Shown: positions 25,672 through 34,219 of the stretch, in pieces | Position numbering within the stretch: the first letter of the stretch is position 1 | Layout: each line of letters starts with the position of its first letter | Assembly: GCA_018652955.1 (NCBI GenBank) | Contig: JABIBA010000009.1 | Coordinates: 165,740 to 229,739 of the forward strand | Direction: 5' to 3' | DNA: 64,000 nt | From: Candidatus Peribacter sp. | GTDB taxonomy: Bacteria > Patescibacteriota > Gracilibacteria > Peribacterales > Peribacteraceae | Translations under genes and position numbers: made by a program | The notes under the pieces: model-generated | What the model was told of the DNA's origin: nothing | Databases searched by the model: none | Seen by the model: the letters and a program-made list of their open reading frames with translations, nothing else

Positions 25672-26058
25672 TTAAAATTTGAATACGTCGTAGTGTTCCT
25701 CAATCGTCTGCTTACTCTGCCATAGTTGTTCTACCATGGTCTGAAGCTGAGGAGATTCTGCCGGAGTTTCTGCAGAAGTTATGAATTCCGCGATTAGTTG
25801 CAACTGATGTGAGACGTTTGCCAAGATGAGATCTGTTTTATCAGTCCAGCTTTCGTCGAGCGTTTCGTACACTTCCATATTGAGGAGTGACTTCGGCTGG
25901 TGAGGATCTATCTCTCCAGACTCGAGAAGTTTTGTAAGCGTCTTTAAAAAGTCTCTGTGTTCAGTACCAATACTTCCAGAAACAGGGGTACCTGCTTTTT
26001 TCTGATCTTCGTGAGTAAGATCTTTTGCGTTCGCCACTGCTTGAAAGAAATCAGCCAT
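25672..26058 (-). CDS. Hypothetical helical protein (128 residues)
   Basis: This is a soluble, acidic, mostly helical protein of unknown function (MADFFQAVANAKDLTHEDQKK...). TATAAT on the minus strand (26070-26075) ends 11 nt before the ATG, so the operon of this gene and the one at 25254 starts here. No Shine-Dalgarno sequence is seen. Confidence 0.65.
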   Translation of the reverse strand: MADFFQAVANAKDLTHEDQKKAGTPVSGSIGTEHRDFLKTLTKLLESGEIDPHQPKSLLNMEVYETLDESWTDKTDLILANVSHQLQLIAEFITSAETPAESPQLQTMVEQLWQSKQTIEEHYDVFKF

Positions 26059-26136
26059 GTTTATCTTTAATTATACCGTAAATAGAGAAGTATGTAAAAA
26101 GGCTCTGTGCACTGTAAAAATGAGGGGATTCAGTAA

Positions 26137-26165
26137 TTGCTAAATATTCAAATATATTGTATAAT
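26137..26165 (+). promoter_or_regulatory. Complete -35/-10 promoter for the membrane gene at 26181
   Basis: TTGCTA (26137-26142), a 17-nt AT-rich spacer and TATAAT (26160-26165) lie 15 nt before the ATG. This is the clearest two-box promoter in the window, and it fixes the -10 consensus used by the leaderless genes. Confidence 0.75.
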
Positions 26166-26180
26166 ACTTAAGAAACAAAC

Positions 26181-26768
26181 ATGAATTCACCAGTAGCTTC
26201 GTTTAAGGCTTTTGCTCACGAGCATGATGATTTGCCCGCATTCCATGCTGCATTTCTTATCCTCGCATTCTTAACTGCAGGACTCTTAAATCTCGGAGCA
26301 TTTGGACTACTAGTACTTGCACACATGACGCTTGATGTTGTGAAGTATCGCGAGCGACATAACTTTAGTTGGAAGCTTACGGCAGAAGGAGTGATTCGTG
26401 AGAGCTTGGTTGATGTCACACTACTTGCTGTTGGTCTCGTGTTCTCTGTGTACCTACATCACGGAGTAGGAATTGCGAGTGTGGCGGGACTTATGCGTGC
26501 AGAAGTGAGTGTGCTGCGGATGCTTGCGATGCTTGTGCCTAAATTAAAGATTCTGCATCACTTCCTAAAGATTGTTGCGCACTTGCACCACTACTTAGAA
26601 CAGGTACATCCTAAACATAGAGCTGGGTGGTCTGGTTTGGACTTCCTTTGTTTCTACTTCCTCGGTCTCTGTGCGTTCTTGCTAATATTCGCCGCACCGT
26701 TGATGCATGTCGAATGGAGCCTTATCGGAGAGATCTTGGCTGAAGAGCTTATCCCTTGGAGGCTTTAA
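26181..26768 (+). CDS. Hypothetical membrane protein (195 residues)
   Basis: Four likely transmembrane helices are seen (about residues 22-50, 72-92, 98-118 and 152-180). A His-rich loop, LKILHHFLKIVAHLHHYLEQVHPKHR, lies between helices 3 and 4 and could bind metal. I cannot name a family. Its stop overlaps the end of the convergent tsaE-HD gene by 4 nt. Confidence 0.65.
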   Translation: MNSPVASFKAFAHEHDDLPAFHAAFLILAFLTAGLLNLGAFGLLVLAHMTLDVVKYRERHNFSWKLTAEGVIRESLVDVTLLAVGLVFSVYLHHGVGIASVAGLMRAEVSVLRMLAMLVPKLKILHHFLKIVAHLHHYLEQVHPKHRAGWSGLDFLCFYFLGLCAFLLIFAAPLMHVEWSLIGEILAEELIPWRL

Positions 26769-27748
26769 GCCGTAAAGCCTAAATCTTTTTCTATTTGCAG
26801 GGATTGCGCGTACCAGATGTCTCCTTCTTTAGTGTGCTTTCCATCTGTATAGCGAACACGAAAATCTTCGAATCTCTCTTCGAGTGTAACGACTTCATCC
26901 ATTTTTACACATTTATCAGTATAGAATAGGAGTCGTTGTTCGATGGTTGGACGGTCAGGGGCCGGAGTCATAAGACCGTGTACTTCTACAATCGAGGCAA
27001 GTTCGCTGTAGCCTCGTTCACGAAGTAAAGCAGCACAAGCAGCCTCGTGTTCTTTGCCTTCATATTTCTTTTTGAATACTTCCCATTCAGGGGCTTCGGT
27101 GCTTTCGTCTGGGCCATGTCCTCCTCCGGGTACGAAATCAATAAAGCGCAACAAGTCATGGATGAGTGCCGCTATGGTCAGTGCTTGAGGACGCAAGATT
27201 ACCCCTCGATCTTGTAGTTGCTTTGCTAGATCTAATGCATGTGTACGTACGGCGTCACAGTGTTGGCAGATACGGTCGGGGAGTGCGACTTCTTTTCTCC
27301 AAGCAACTATATCTTCCTCAGTAGGCAGAGGCATGTCATTAAACTCTACGGTGAGCTCTCGTCCTTCGTCTTTTTCTGTAAGCGTTACGAGGATATCGGG
27401 CTTAAGTGTAGATCGCTCTATCCATTCGATACATCTGACTCCTAAGTGGTCGTCACTGCTATGTAAGAACTCATCAGCTTTACCTGCTTCCAGTCTGTAT
27501 AAATCAATATGGATTACTTCTCCTAAATCACTCTCGTATCTCTGCTCTAAAGCATAGGTTGGGCTCGTGATAGAGTCGGAAATTCCTAGTCCTTTTAGGA
27601 ATCCTTGTATGAATGTCGTCTTTCCCGCTCCAAGCTCTCCATTGAACCCAATAGTGACATTTTGGCGATAGAGAGTAGATGCCAGAGAAACCCCCGCTTT
27701 ACGCGTAAATTCTGCATCAGGAAGCCAAATAGAGCACGAATCGAGCAT
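26765..27748 (-). CDS. tsaE: TsaE ATPase fused to an HD-domain hydrolase
   Basis: This protein has 327 residues. The N-terminal 140 residues are TsaE, the ATPase of the t6A37 tRNA modification complex, with Walker A GELGAGKT (residues 37-44), SPTYALEQRY, IHIDLYRL and CIEWIER. The C-terminal 170 residues form an HD-superfamily phosphohydrolase: RTHALDLAKQL, LIHDLLRF (the HD pair), HEAACAALLRERGY and VEVHG. Stand-alone TsaE is about 150 residues, so this is a real fusion in one uninterrupted frame. The ATG at 27748 is preferred to the TTG two codons upstream. It is divergent from the M23 peptidase gene. Confidence 0.9.
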   Translation of the reverse strand: MLDSCSIWLPDAEFTRKAGVSLASTLYRQNVTIGFNGELGAGKTTFIQGFLKGLGISDSITSPTYALEQRYESDLGEVIHIDLYRLEAGKADEFLHSSDDHLGVRCIEWIERSTLKPDILVTLTEKDEGRELTVEFNDMPLPTEEDIVAWRKEVALPDRICQHCDAVRTHALDLAKQLQDRGVILRPQALTIAALIHDLLRFIDFVPGGGHGPDESTEAPEWEVFKKKYEGKEHEAACAALLRERGYSELASIVEVHGLMTPAPDRPTIEQRLLFYTDKCVKMDEVVTLEERFEDFRVRYTDGKHTKEGDIWYAQSLQIEKDLGFTA

Positions 27749-27796
27749 TGTCAAATTAGGTAAAAAGTGTTAAAATATATATGAAAACAAATATCT

Positions 27797-29272
27797 ATGA
27801 AAGGGCTTAATACAAACAAAAACGTGGGATTCAAACACAACTCCTTGCACTCCAGCAAAGAGCCGCATCCGCTGTTTTATCTCAAACAGAGGGCGTCGTT
27901 TTGGGTAGCGTCTTTGTCGCTGTTTACGTTCTTGGTTGGAAATATGATGGGACAACATGGGTGGTATGGATTCTGGGCTTCTGTTTTAGGCCAAGAAGAT
28001 CTTAGCGCGATTGCGTACGTGGGGACAGTAGCACCGCTCGAACATGTTGTTGATTATGGATGTTGGGCAGACTTTGGTGGAGACTACAAAGTGCACACAT
28101 TCCGTCAGTCACCAGAGGATTGTCGAGGACCGCTGGCACAGTATTCAAGTCATGAAAGACATTCAGTGTATTCTATGCAGTACATGAGTAGCTACAGTGA
28201 AACGACAGAGGGTTCTGGTACACACTCTGGTATCGATGTCCGTGTGCCAACAGGAACTCCTGTGCAAGCTGTGATGACGGGTAGGGTATCGAAGGTAGGA
28301 AACCAGCCAAAGGGATTTGGTCGGTACGTTGTTCTCGAGCATCCAAACGTTCCAGATCCAGATGATCCTAATGGTGGAACTATTACACTCTTTAGTGAGT
28401 ACGCTCACTTGAGTGCTCAGTACGTAGAGGTAGGAGACATCGTGCACAAAGGAGACAGCATCGCACTCTCTGGAAACACCGGGCAAAGCTCTGGTCCACA
28501 CTTGCACTTCTCGCTTACAAAAGAAGATGCTCCATTCTACCCGTTCTATCCGAGTAACCAATCAGAAGGATATACTTACACGATAAACCCATTGCTCTAC
28601 GTTCAGAGTAACTTCGATAGTGTCGCAACTCCTACAACTGTCGTTGCTCGTAGCCAGCGAAGGTCACGCAGAGCAGACAATCCTGCAGAGGTGGTCGCAC
28701 CAAGGAGAGTTACAGTGTCTACATCTCGGTCTTCTGCACCTCGAGTCATTGCTGTTCCAGACCCTACTCCAGAAGAAAGTCACAAGACGGTTATTGCTCG
28801 ACTCCAGAGCAGACGTGAGTCTCGTATCAGGCAGCGACTTGCCGTGCGAGAAACAAGACAGGCTGTCGCATTGCAGACTGGTCTTACGCGATCTGCATCT
28901 GACCCTGTCATCGCTCCTGCTCCTGTAGTCAGAGAAGTTGCTGCAGAAAAGACTGTGGTGACAAACCGCACAGGAAAAGTAGACTCAGTGGAGATCTCTC
29001 ATGATGGTTCATTCTCTGCTCGTGGTTGGGAGAAGGTTCGTATTCGATTGGTCGATAGCGATGGGAATACTGTTATAAACCCTGAACTCGATCGTGACCT
29101 TGTACTTCGATCTGAGTTTGGTAATGCAAAATTCCACCCTAGTGTGATTTCTTCACTAGACTTTGAACAGGGAGAGATTACAGTGAACATGCGTCCAAGT
29201 GGAACGCGTGCTGTGGTAATCAAGGTATTACCGTTTAATATCATGTCTTCTGCTATGAAGTATGAGCGATAG
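27797..29272 (+). CDS. Secreted M23 (LytM-type) metallopeptidase
   Basis: This 491-residue protein has an uncleaved or long signal segment (about residues 33-55). The M23 domain spans about 140-245, with zinc ligands H143 and D147 in THSGIDV and H235/H237 in GPHLHF. It is expected to cut peptide cross-links in peptidoglycan. The region after it (about 285-375) is Arg/Ser/Val-rich and low complexity. A beta-rich C-terminal domain (VEISHDGSFSARGWEKVRI) has no family I can name. Its last 11 nt overlap the next gene. Confidence 0.88.
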   Translation: MKGLNTNKNVGFKHNSLHSSKEPHPLFYLKQRASFWVASLSLFTFLVGNMMGQHGWYGFWASVLGQEDLSAIAYVGTVAPLEHVVDYGCWADFGGDYKVHTFRQSPEDCRGPLAQYSSHERHSVYSMQYMSSYSETTEGSGTHSGIDVRVPTGTPVQAVMTGRVSKVGNQPKGFGRYVVLEHPNVPDPDDPNGGTITLFSEYAHLSAQYVEVGDIVHKGDSIALSGNTGQSSGPHLHFSLTKEDAPFYPFYPSNQSEGYTYTINPLLYVQSNFDSVATPTTVVARSQRRSRRADNPAEVVAPRRVTVSTSRSSAPRVIAVPDPTPEESHKTVIARLQSRRESRIRQRLAVRETRQAVALQTGLTRSASDPVIAPAPVVREVAAEKTVVTNRTGKVDSVEISHDGSFSARGWEKVRIRLVDSDGNTVINPELDRDLVLRSEFGNAKFHPSVISSLDFEQGEITVNMRPSGTRAVVIKVLPFNIMSSAMKYER

Positions 29273-29774
29273 TGAGAAAAAACAGGATCAGTTGCAGCTG
29301 CATAATCACACAGCAAATATTTACGCGCAGACTAGAGCAGTTGCGGCGGAGTCGACATCCGAGGCCATTGGGCAGTTGCAAGAGGCTATTGCTAATGTAT
29401 CAGCCTCTACGTATCAAAAAATCTTTAATTCCATTGGCGGATATTCTGACCCAGAAGCTATTCGGCATCGTACAGATCAAATCGAGAGTGATCTACGAGA
29501 TATTATTTCTGAAGAACAGATTCCTGTTGAGTGTGTCTATGTCAGCGACTTAAAGCAGGGTATGGAGGTGACTCTTGCGCAGCAATTTACTGTCTATTTT
29601 GATGTCTCTAAGAATGGGCATACAACTGCTCTATCAATGAAAAAAGGTTCTACGCTAAAGGTGTTATCTGATCCATATGGAGAAGTGCAAATACAAAATG
29701 GTGATTCTACTATCACTCTAGAGCGATCGCGGTTTCCAGAGTCTGGGTTACTTATAGAGAAGCAGGCTGAGTAA
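29262..29774 (+). CDS. Hypothetical protein (170 residues) coupled to the M23 gene
   Basis: The start overlaps the end of the M23 peptidase gene by 11 nt, so translation is probably coupled. The N-terminal half is helical and rich in Gln and Ala. The C-terminal half is beta-rich (VTLAQQFTVYFDVSKNG, SDPYGEVQIQNGDSTITLER). There is no signal peptide. Function is unknown. Its stop abuts the convergent glycosyltransferase gene. Confidence 0.65.
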   Translation: MSDSEKKQDQLQLHNHTANIYAQTRAVAAESTSEAIGQLQEAIANVSASTYQKIFNSIGGYSDPEAIRHRTDQIESDLRDIISEEQIPVECVYVSDLKQGMEVTLAQQFTVYFDVSKNGHTTALSMKKGSTLKVLSDPYGEVQIQNGDSTITLERSRFPESGLLIEKQAE

Positions 29775-30803
29775 TTATACTTTGCGGCTATAGATCCCGA
29801 GTCCAATCATTACGAGTAGCAAAACGCCAGCTGCAATGAGTTTTTCTGTGGATGATAAAAACAGGGCACTCACACCAAACAACGTTCCAAGCCCTGCAGT
29901 GAGTAGTATCACTTTGCGTTCGCTCCAGCCCTTGGAGAGTAGACGGTGATGGAGATGTTCATCTGTGGCATTACCGCGCATAGGGTTTACGCCTTTTGAA
30001 AGCCTTCTGATAATGACGAGGAAGACATCAATCAGCGGTACTCCCAATACAAGGAATGCCGTAGCAACTTTTCCTCCTGTATAGAGTGTGAGCACTCCGA
30101 GCATCAGCCCAAAGAACATTGCGCCTGTGTCTCCCATGAGCACTTTGTTTGGTGGAAAATCAAACAGTAGTCCAGCGAAGCTTATTCCTGCTAACACAAA
30201 AGCGATTAGTGCGAGTTCGGTTTGGCCAACACGCTCGCTGAGTGATAGAAGTCCAATGACTAAAAAGCCAATAGTGCTGAGAGTACTCACTTGTCCAGGG
30301 ATTCCATCAAACCAGTTGAGTGCGTTCATGCAGAGCATGAGCCAGAAGATAGTGAAGATACCACTGAGCAGAGGGAGTGGGCCGAACAGACTAGAGGGAA
30401 TATCGATGGTGTCGAGATTGATGAGCCCATCTGCTAGGAGAGGATTTGTCAGAGTGTAGACGCGACTACCTGTGGCAAAGATTAGGAATGCGACGAGTGC
30501 CTGCATGAAGAGTCTGAGCTTTGGATCGAGCCCTCTGCGGTCATCTATAAAACTGACTAGTGCTAGTATAAAGATTGAGCCGAAGATTCCTGCAGATTGA
30601 ATAGTCCACGGAGCGAGGTATGCAAATATTACAAGGAAGGTGAGTACCGAAAGTATCCCTGTAGGGTAGGGGAGTTTCCTTCGCGTCATCCCATATTTTT
30701 CTGGATTATCGAGGAGTTTGAGTTTTACAAAATCCGTGAGAGCTACTCTGTGGAGCAGCGCACAAATTGTGAAGGCAATTGCTGGGATTATTACGAGGTT
30801 CAT
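29775..30803 (-). CDS. Undecaprenyl-phosphate sugar-1-phosphate transferase (WecA/MraY family)
   Basis: This 342-residue polytopic protein has about 10-11 helices. It carries the family signatures DDRRGLDPKLRLF (Asp pair at 87-88, Mg2+ binding), NALNWFDGIPG (about 158-168), GDTGAMFFGLMLG and the cytoplasmic HLHHRLLSKGWSERK loop. HxHH is typical of WecA/TagO-type enzymes, which start wall or surface polysaccharide synthesis on the lipid carrier. There is no nearby polysaccharide cluster. TATTAT ends 7 nt before its ATG and overlaps the promoter of the divergent gene. Confidence 0.92.
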   Translation of the reverse strand: MNLVIIPAIAFTICALLHRVALTDFVKLKLLDNPEKYGMTRRKLPYPTGILSVLTFLVIFAYLAPWTIQSAGIFGSIFILALVSFIDDRRGLDPKLRLFMQALVAFLIFATGSRVYTLTNPLLADGLINLDTIDIPSSLFGPLPLLSGIFTIFWLMLCMNALNWFDGIPGQVSTLSTIGFLVIGLLSLSERVGQTELALIAFVLAGISFAGLLFDFPPNKVLMGDTGAMFFGLMLGVLTLYTGGKVATAFLVLGVPLIDVFLVIIRRLSKGVNPMRGNATDEHLHHRLLSKGWSERKVILLTAGLGTLFGVSALFLSSTEKLIAAGVLLLVMIGLGIYSRKV

Positions 30804-30806
30804 CAG

Positions 30807-30816
30807 TAGAATAATA
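30807..30816. promoter_or_regulatory. Overlapping divergent -10 elements in a 15-nt gap
   Basis: Between the start codons at 30803 (-) and 30819 (+) there are only 15 nt. TAGAAT (plus, 30807-30812) ends 6 nt before the plus ATG. TATTAT (minus, 30811-30816) ends 7 nt before the minus ATG. Both -35 regions would have to lie inside the opposing coding sequence. Confidence 0.5.
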
Positions 30817-30818
30817 GC

Positions 30819-31190
30819 ATGACCAAACCAAGAACCAATCCAGACAGGGAACTCTTTGGCATCATTGGGACAGTAGAAGATGTCTCTTCAGAGAAGAAGT
30901 GGTGGAATGCCCAGTTTCTGGAGAAGGGAATAGATGCATTCATGGATAGCTATCCTTCGAAGGAAAAAGAGCTTCCAGAGCGCTTATCGGAGATGTTTCA
31001 CTTCGATCGCAGAGGATACATAGTTGGAAAACCGCTACAGGAAGCCATAATTCCGCTTCTAGATGCTCTCGATACGTCAGCGGAAGGGGAGGGGAGGGTT
31101 GATTTCGTATCTAACGCTAGCGGCGTGATGACAGGATTTGCAGGCGCAGATCGAGATAAAATGTGGAAGATATGGATTGAGAAGGAGTAG
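30819..31190 (+). CDS. Orphan shikimate-dehydrogenase N-terminal-like domain
   Basis: This 123-residue protein matches the pattern of the AroE substrate-binding domain. LFGIIGTVEDVSSEKKWWNAQFLEKGIDAF parallels the family's GVIGxPVxHSxSPxxHNAxF.xLGIDA, given here as residues 13-41. Later GYIVGKPLQEAIIPLLD parallels GxNVTxPxKEAVIPLLD. The catalytic NVTxPxK context is altered (IVGKPLQ), and the NADP-binding half is absent. The frame is open and ends in a clean stop. It may be a domesticated binding domain or a relic. The assignment is by eye and could be tested by profile search. Confidence 0.55.
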   Translation: MTKPRTNPDRELFGIIGTVEDVSSEKKWWNAQFLEKGIDAFMDSYPSKEKELPERLSEMFHFDRRGYIVGKPLQEAIIPLLDALDTSAEGEGRVDFVSNASGVMTGFAGADRDKMWKIWIEKE

Positions 31191-31210
31191 GGGAGTTGTA
31201 CTGTGTATAT

Positions 31211-31300
31211 AGACCTGCACACTAGGGGTCACTTATCCTGACTCTGACTGTCTTTTGTCCCTAATTCCCAGTCCTGGGATAAGAGATTGTGTGCAGGTCT
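31211..31300 (+). ncRNA. Three-tier nested inverted repeat upstream of pgk (candidate structured RNA)
   Basis: An outer 12-bp stem pairs AGACCTGCACAC (31211-31222) with GTGTGCAGGTCT (31289-31300). An inner 7-bp stem pairs CTTATCC (31232-31238) with GGATAAG (31277-31283). A third pairs GACTG (31246-31250) with CAGTC (31269-31273). All are properly nested, giving a 90-nt rod. No T-run follows, so it is not a simple terminator. It fills the gap before pgk. It does not match SRP RNA, tmRNA or RNase P features that I know. Confidence 0.45.
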
Positions 31301-31364
31301 CTTTCAGACGCTTTGTAAAGTTTTCCACACTTGCATCTGAACACATTATCTCCACAATAAGCAC

Positions 31365-32567
31365 ATGGATTTACCAACACTTGACCAAGCAGATTTACAG
31401 GGAAAACGAGTCCTCATGAGGGCAGGGTTTGACGTACCAATAGAAGATGGCGCTGTGCATGACACCACACGTATCGATGCATTGGTACCAACCATGAAGC
31501 ATATTTTAGATAGTGGTGCTTCCCTAGTGCTTATGGCCCATCAGGGTCGCCCGGTCGGAGAGCCCAATCCAGAGTTTACCCAGAAACCACTTGTACCGGT
31601 GCTCGAAAAGATACTCGGAGTAACCGTAAAGTTTGCAGAAAAATGTGACGGAGAAGATGCAAAAGAATTAGCTGCGACACTGCAACCCGGAGAAGTATTG
31701 CTTCTCGAAAATTTGCGTTTCGAAAAAGGGGAGAAGAGTGCAGATGAATCTGAGCGCGACGCCCTCGGAAAGGAGCTCGCTTCACTTGCGGATGTCTACG
31801 TGAACGATGCCTTCACTAACTGCCACCGAGACCATGCGTCGATGACGTCGGTACCCAAGTTTATAGGTGAAAAATATATGGGGTTTAATGTGCAGCAAGA
31901 GGTTGAAGGGCTTTCGAAAGTTACACAGAATCCAGAACATCCTGTGACACTGATTATCTCAGGACTCAAGATGGAGACCAAAGTCCCCGTCATCGAACAA
32001 TTCCTAGATCAAGGTGATGACATCTTGGTAGGTGGAGGGGTGGCAAACACGATGCTCGTTGCCAGTGGTAAGGACGTTGCCAAAAGTAAGGTAGACCATG
32101 ACTTCACAGAAAAAGGTGCTTTGATCCTCGAACAAGGGCTCAAAGAAGATAACGCTACGATTCACCTGCCTACAGATGGGACATGCTCGAATAGTCCTGA
32201 TGGAGAAATCTCCGAAAGCTCTATTGGGAGTATCCCCGCAGATCACATCATGTTTGATATCGGGCCAGAAACCATGGAGAGTTACGCAGAGGTGATCGCA
32301 AACTCTAAGACGATAGTCTGGAACGGACCTATGGGAATGTATGAAGTAGAAGGATTCGCCGGAGGAACCAAGGCGCTTGCACAGGCTGTACGCGATGCGA
32401 CTGCTGCTGGAGCGGTTTCTATTATCGGTGGAGGTGACACGCTCGATTTTCATGAGCGGTATGATTACTCGCTCGATGCCTACACATTCGTCTCCACAGC
32501 AGGAGGGGCGATGCTTGATTTTATCTCTGGTAAGCCGCTGCCTGCACTCGAAGCTCTGCGTTCGTAG
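31365..32567 (+). CDS. pgk: Phosphoglycerate kinase
   Basis: This 400-residue enzyme is the first ATP-forming step of lower glycolysis. Recognisable motifs are MRAGFDVPIEDG (RxDxNVP variant), TTRIDALVPT, AHQGRP, VNDAFTNCHRDHAS, GGGVANT, IVWNGPMGMYE and GGGDTLD. Departures from the consensus are MRAGFDVP in place of RVDFNVP and SGLKMETKV in place of the usual GGAKVSDK. CACAAT ends 6 nt before the ATG, with TTGCAT 16 nt further up, so the gene seems to have its own promoter after the structured repeat. Confidence 0.95.
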   Translation: MDLPTLDQADLQGKRVLMRAGFDVPIEDGAVHDTTRIDALVPTMKHILDSGASLVLMAHQGRPVGEPNPEFTQKPLVPVLEKILGVTVKFAEKCDGEDAKELAATLQPGEVLLLENLRFEKGEKSADESERDALGKELASLADVYVNDAFTNCHRDHASMTSVPKFIGEKYMGFNVQQEVEGLSKVTQNPEHPVTLIISGLKMETKVPVIEQFLDQGDDILVGGGVANTMLVASGKDVAKSKVDHDFTEKGALILEQGLKEDNATIHLPTDGTCSNSPDGEISESSIGSIPADHIMFDIGPETMESYAEVIANSKTIVWNGPMGMYEVEGFAGGTKALAQAVRDATAAGAVSIIGGGDTLDFHERYDYSLDAYTFVSTAGGAMLDFISGKPLPALEALRS

Positions 32568-32590
32568 CGCTTCGTGGTATTATCTAGTCT

Positions 32591-34186
32591 GTGACCCAAA
32601 AACCTTCCGTAACGGTTCTCTTTCCTGACCAAGGAGAATCACTGGCTTCATTTGAAAGACGCATCACAAAAACAAAGGGTGATATGCTCGTCGTTTTTTC
32701 AGATTTAGAGTTACCACTCACGAAAGAGAAGGAGGCACGCAAGCGTATGATGAGCGTCTGTAAGAAGTTTTCGACAAGGCTACGTATTGCATCGCGCAAC
32801 ACGGTAGTTATCCGTGCTGCAAGAGCCAAGGGAATTCGAGTGATCGAATCTGTTGCAGATTTGAAAAAGTTTTTACGGGATAGTGATCAACTCGACGATG
32901 CTCTACGAGAATTTCAACCACACATCTGGCGCCAGCAACTGCGGTCGCGTTTGCAGACTATGGGACTACTGTCTCTACCGAAGCTTCGTATCTGGGCGCT
33001 TATTGGCGTGAGTACGTTCTTGTTTGGATTTGTCGTATTCCGCCTACTGCCGTCTGCGACAGTGAAGGTATGGCCACGAGAAGAAACTATTTCCCAAACT
33101 GCAAACATCTTCTTGGCCCAGTCTGGTGCGATTGTGGATCTCCCAAAGCGTGTACGCGTTATGGAACTTCTTCCTATTGTTGTCCGAGTCGACCGTACAA
33201 TTACATTTGATCAAATCAGCCGCCAGTTTATCGGGAAGAATTCTACAACGATGATGAAAGTAGTAAATCACTCCGATGAGACCTATTGGCTGAAGACAGG
33301 AACCCGAGTAAGAAACCAGGCAGGCATGACGTTTCGATTGAGAGATTCCATCAAAGTAGATCCTATAGATGAAGTACTTGTCGTAGCAGAAGCAGAGCCT
33401 GAGGACTTGTATGGAGAGATTGTAGGAGAACGCGGAAATGTGCCTGCGGACCTTAAGTGGTACTTACCTGGGCTTACAACGGACGAGCAGCAGCTGGTGT
33501 ATGCCGTAAACATAGAACCTGGGAAGGGCGGAGAGAGTAAATATAATACGGTGCTTTCAGAGGACGATATACTTATAGGAAAAGAACAGCTCAAAACAGA
33601 GCTTCTTGCAGAGGCTAAACGTCTGGTAAATGAGCAGCGCGATGTAATAAATGCGGATAGCGACTTAACGTTTATCGAAATCTTGCACTACGACGAGCTG
33701 ACCAAAGTAGAGTACTTAGACTTTGTCATGCCTGAGCAATTCATGGGACAGAAGGTAGGCTCTGTACCAATAGAAGGAAGTGTGATGTACACGATGTATG
33801 CGTATGACACACAAGAGGTATTAAACATGCTGAGCCGAGAACTCAAGACACACGTAGGAGAGGGTAAGAGGCTTTTGGAGACGACACTAGATCTCTCGCG
33901 TCTTGTTGCGCACGTTATCGACTACGAGAATGATTTCTCATGGATCAAACTGACAGTAGACCTCTCGGGAACAGTACAACACATCTTAGATCCGCTTTCT
34001 CCTACAGGGGCTGTGTTTGCAAAGAAAGTCCGGGAGAATGTCGTCGGAATCCATAAAGATGATGCAGAGCGCATCGTAAGTAACTATCCAGAAGTAAAAC
34101 GAGGAGAGGTATCGGTGTGGCCGTTTTGGAACCGATACTTACCAACAATTGCGACGAGTATTATTATTGAACCTGTGATGGAATAG
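32591..34186 (+). CDS. Baseplate-J-like single-pass membrane protein (CPR type)
   Basis: This 531-residue protein starts at GTG with TATTAT ending 7 nt upstream. A cytoplasmic N-terminal part of about 120 residues is followed by one transmembrane helix (about 132-150). A large outer domain has ATVKVWPREETIS, TRVRNQAGMTFRLRD and the closing EVSVWPFWNRYLPTIATSIIIEP. This pattern (x-VWPREE ... WPFWxxxLP) is what is annotated in candidate-phylum genomes as baseplate J/gp47-like. No phage tail genes are nearby, so a contractile-tail role is unlikely. Its function is unknown. Confidence 0.65.
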   Translation: MTQKPSVTVLFPDQGESLASFERRITKTKGDMLVVFSDLELPLTKEKEARKRMMSVCKKFSTRLRIASRNTVVIRAARAKGIRVIESVADLKKFLRDSDQLDDALREFQPHIWRQQLRSRLQTMGLLSLPKLRIWALIGVSTFLFGFVVFRLLPSATVKVWPREETISQTANIFLAQSGAIVDLPKRVRVMELLPIVVRVDRTITFDQISRQFIGKNSTTMMKVVNHSDETYWLKTGTRVRNQAGMTFRLRDSIKVDPIDEVLVVAEAEPEDLYGEIVGERGNVPADLKWYLPGLTTDEQQLVYAVNIEPGKGGESKYNTVLSEDDILIGKEQLKTELLAEAKRLVNEQRDVINADSDLTFIEILHYDELTKVEYLDFVMPEQFMGQKVGSVPIEGSVMYTMYAYDTQEVLNMLSRELKTHVGEGKRLLETTLDLSRLVAHVIDYENDFSWIKLTVDLSGTVQHILDPLSPTGAVFAKKVRENVVGIHKDDAERIVSNYPEVKRGEVSVWPFWNRYLPTIATSIIIEPVME

Positions 34187-34206
34187 GGGTTTTTTGTAGC
34201 GTCTGC

Positions 34207-34212
34207 TAAAAT
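34207..34212 (+). promoter_or_regulatory. -10 element (TAAAAT) of the second Cys-rich surface gene
   Basis: TAAAAT ends 7 nt before the ATG at 34220, with no Shine-Dalgarno sequence. Confidence 0.45.
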
Positions 34213-34219
34213 TATCTGG

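Noticed and set aside
32591..34186. A prophage tail module suggested by the baseplate-J-like protein
   Set aside because: There are no other tail, sheath or capsid genes nearby, and the protein has a membrane segment. This form is common in candidate phyla outside prophages.
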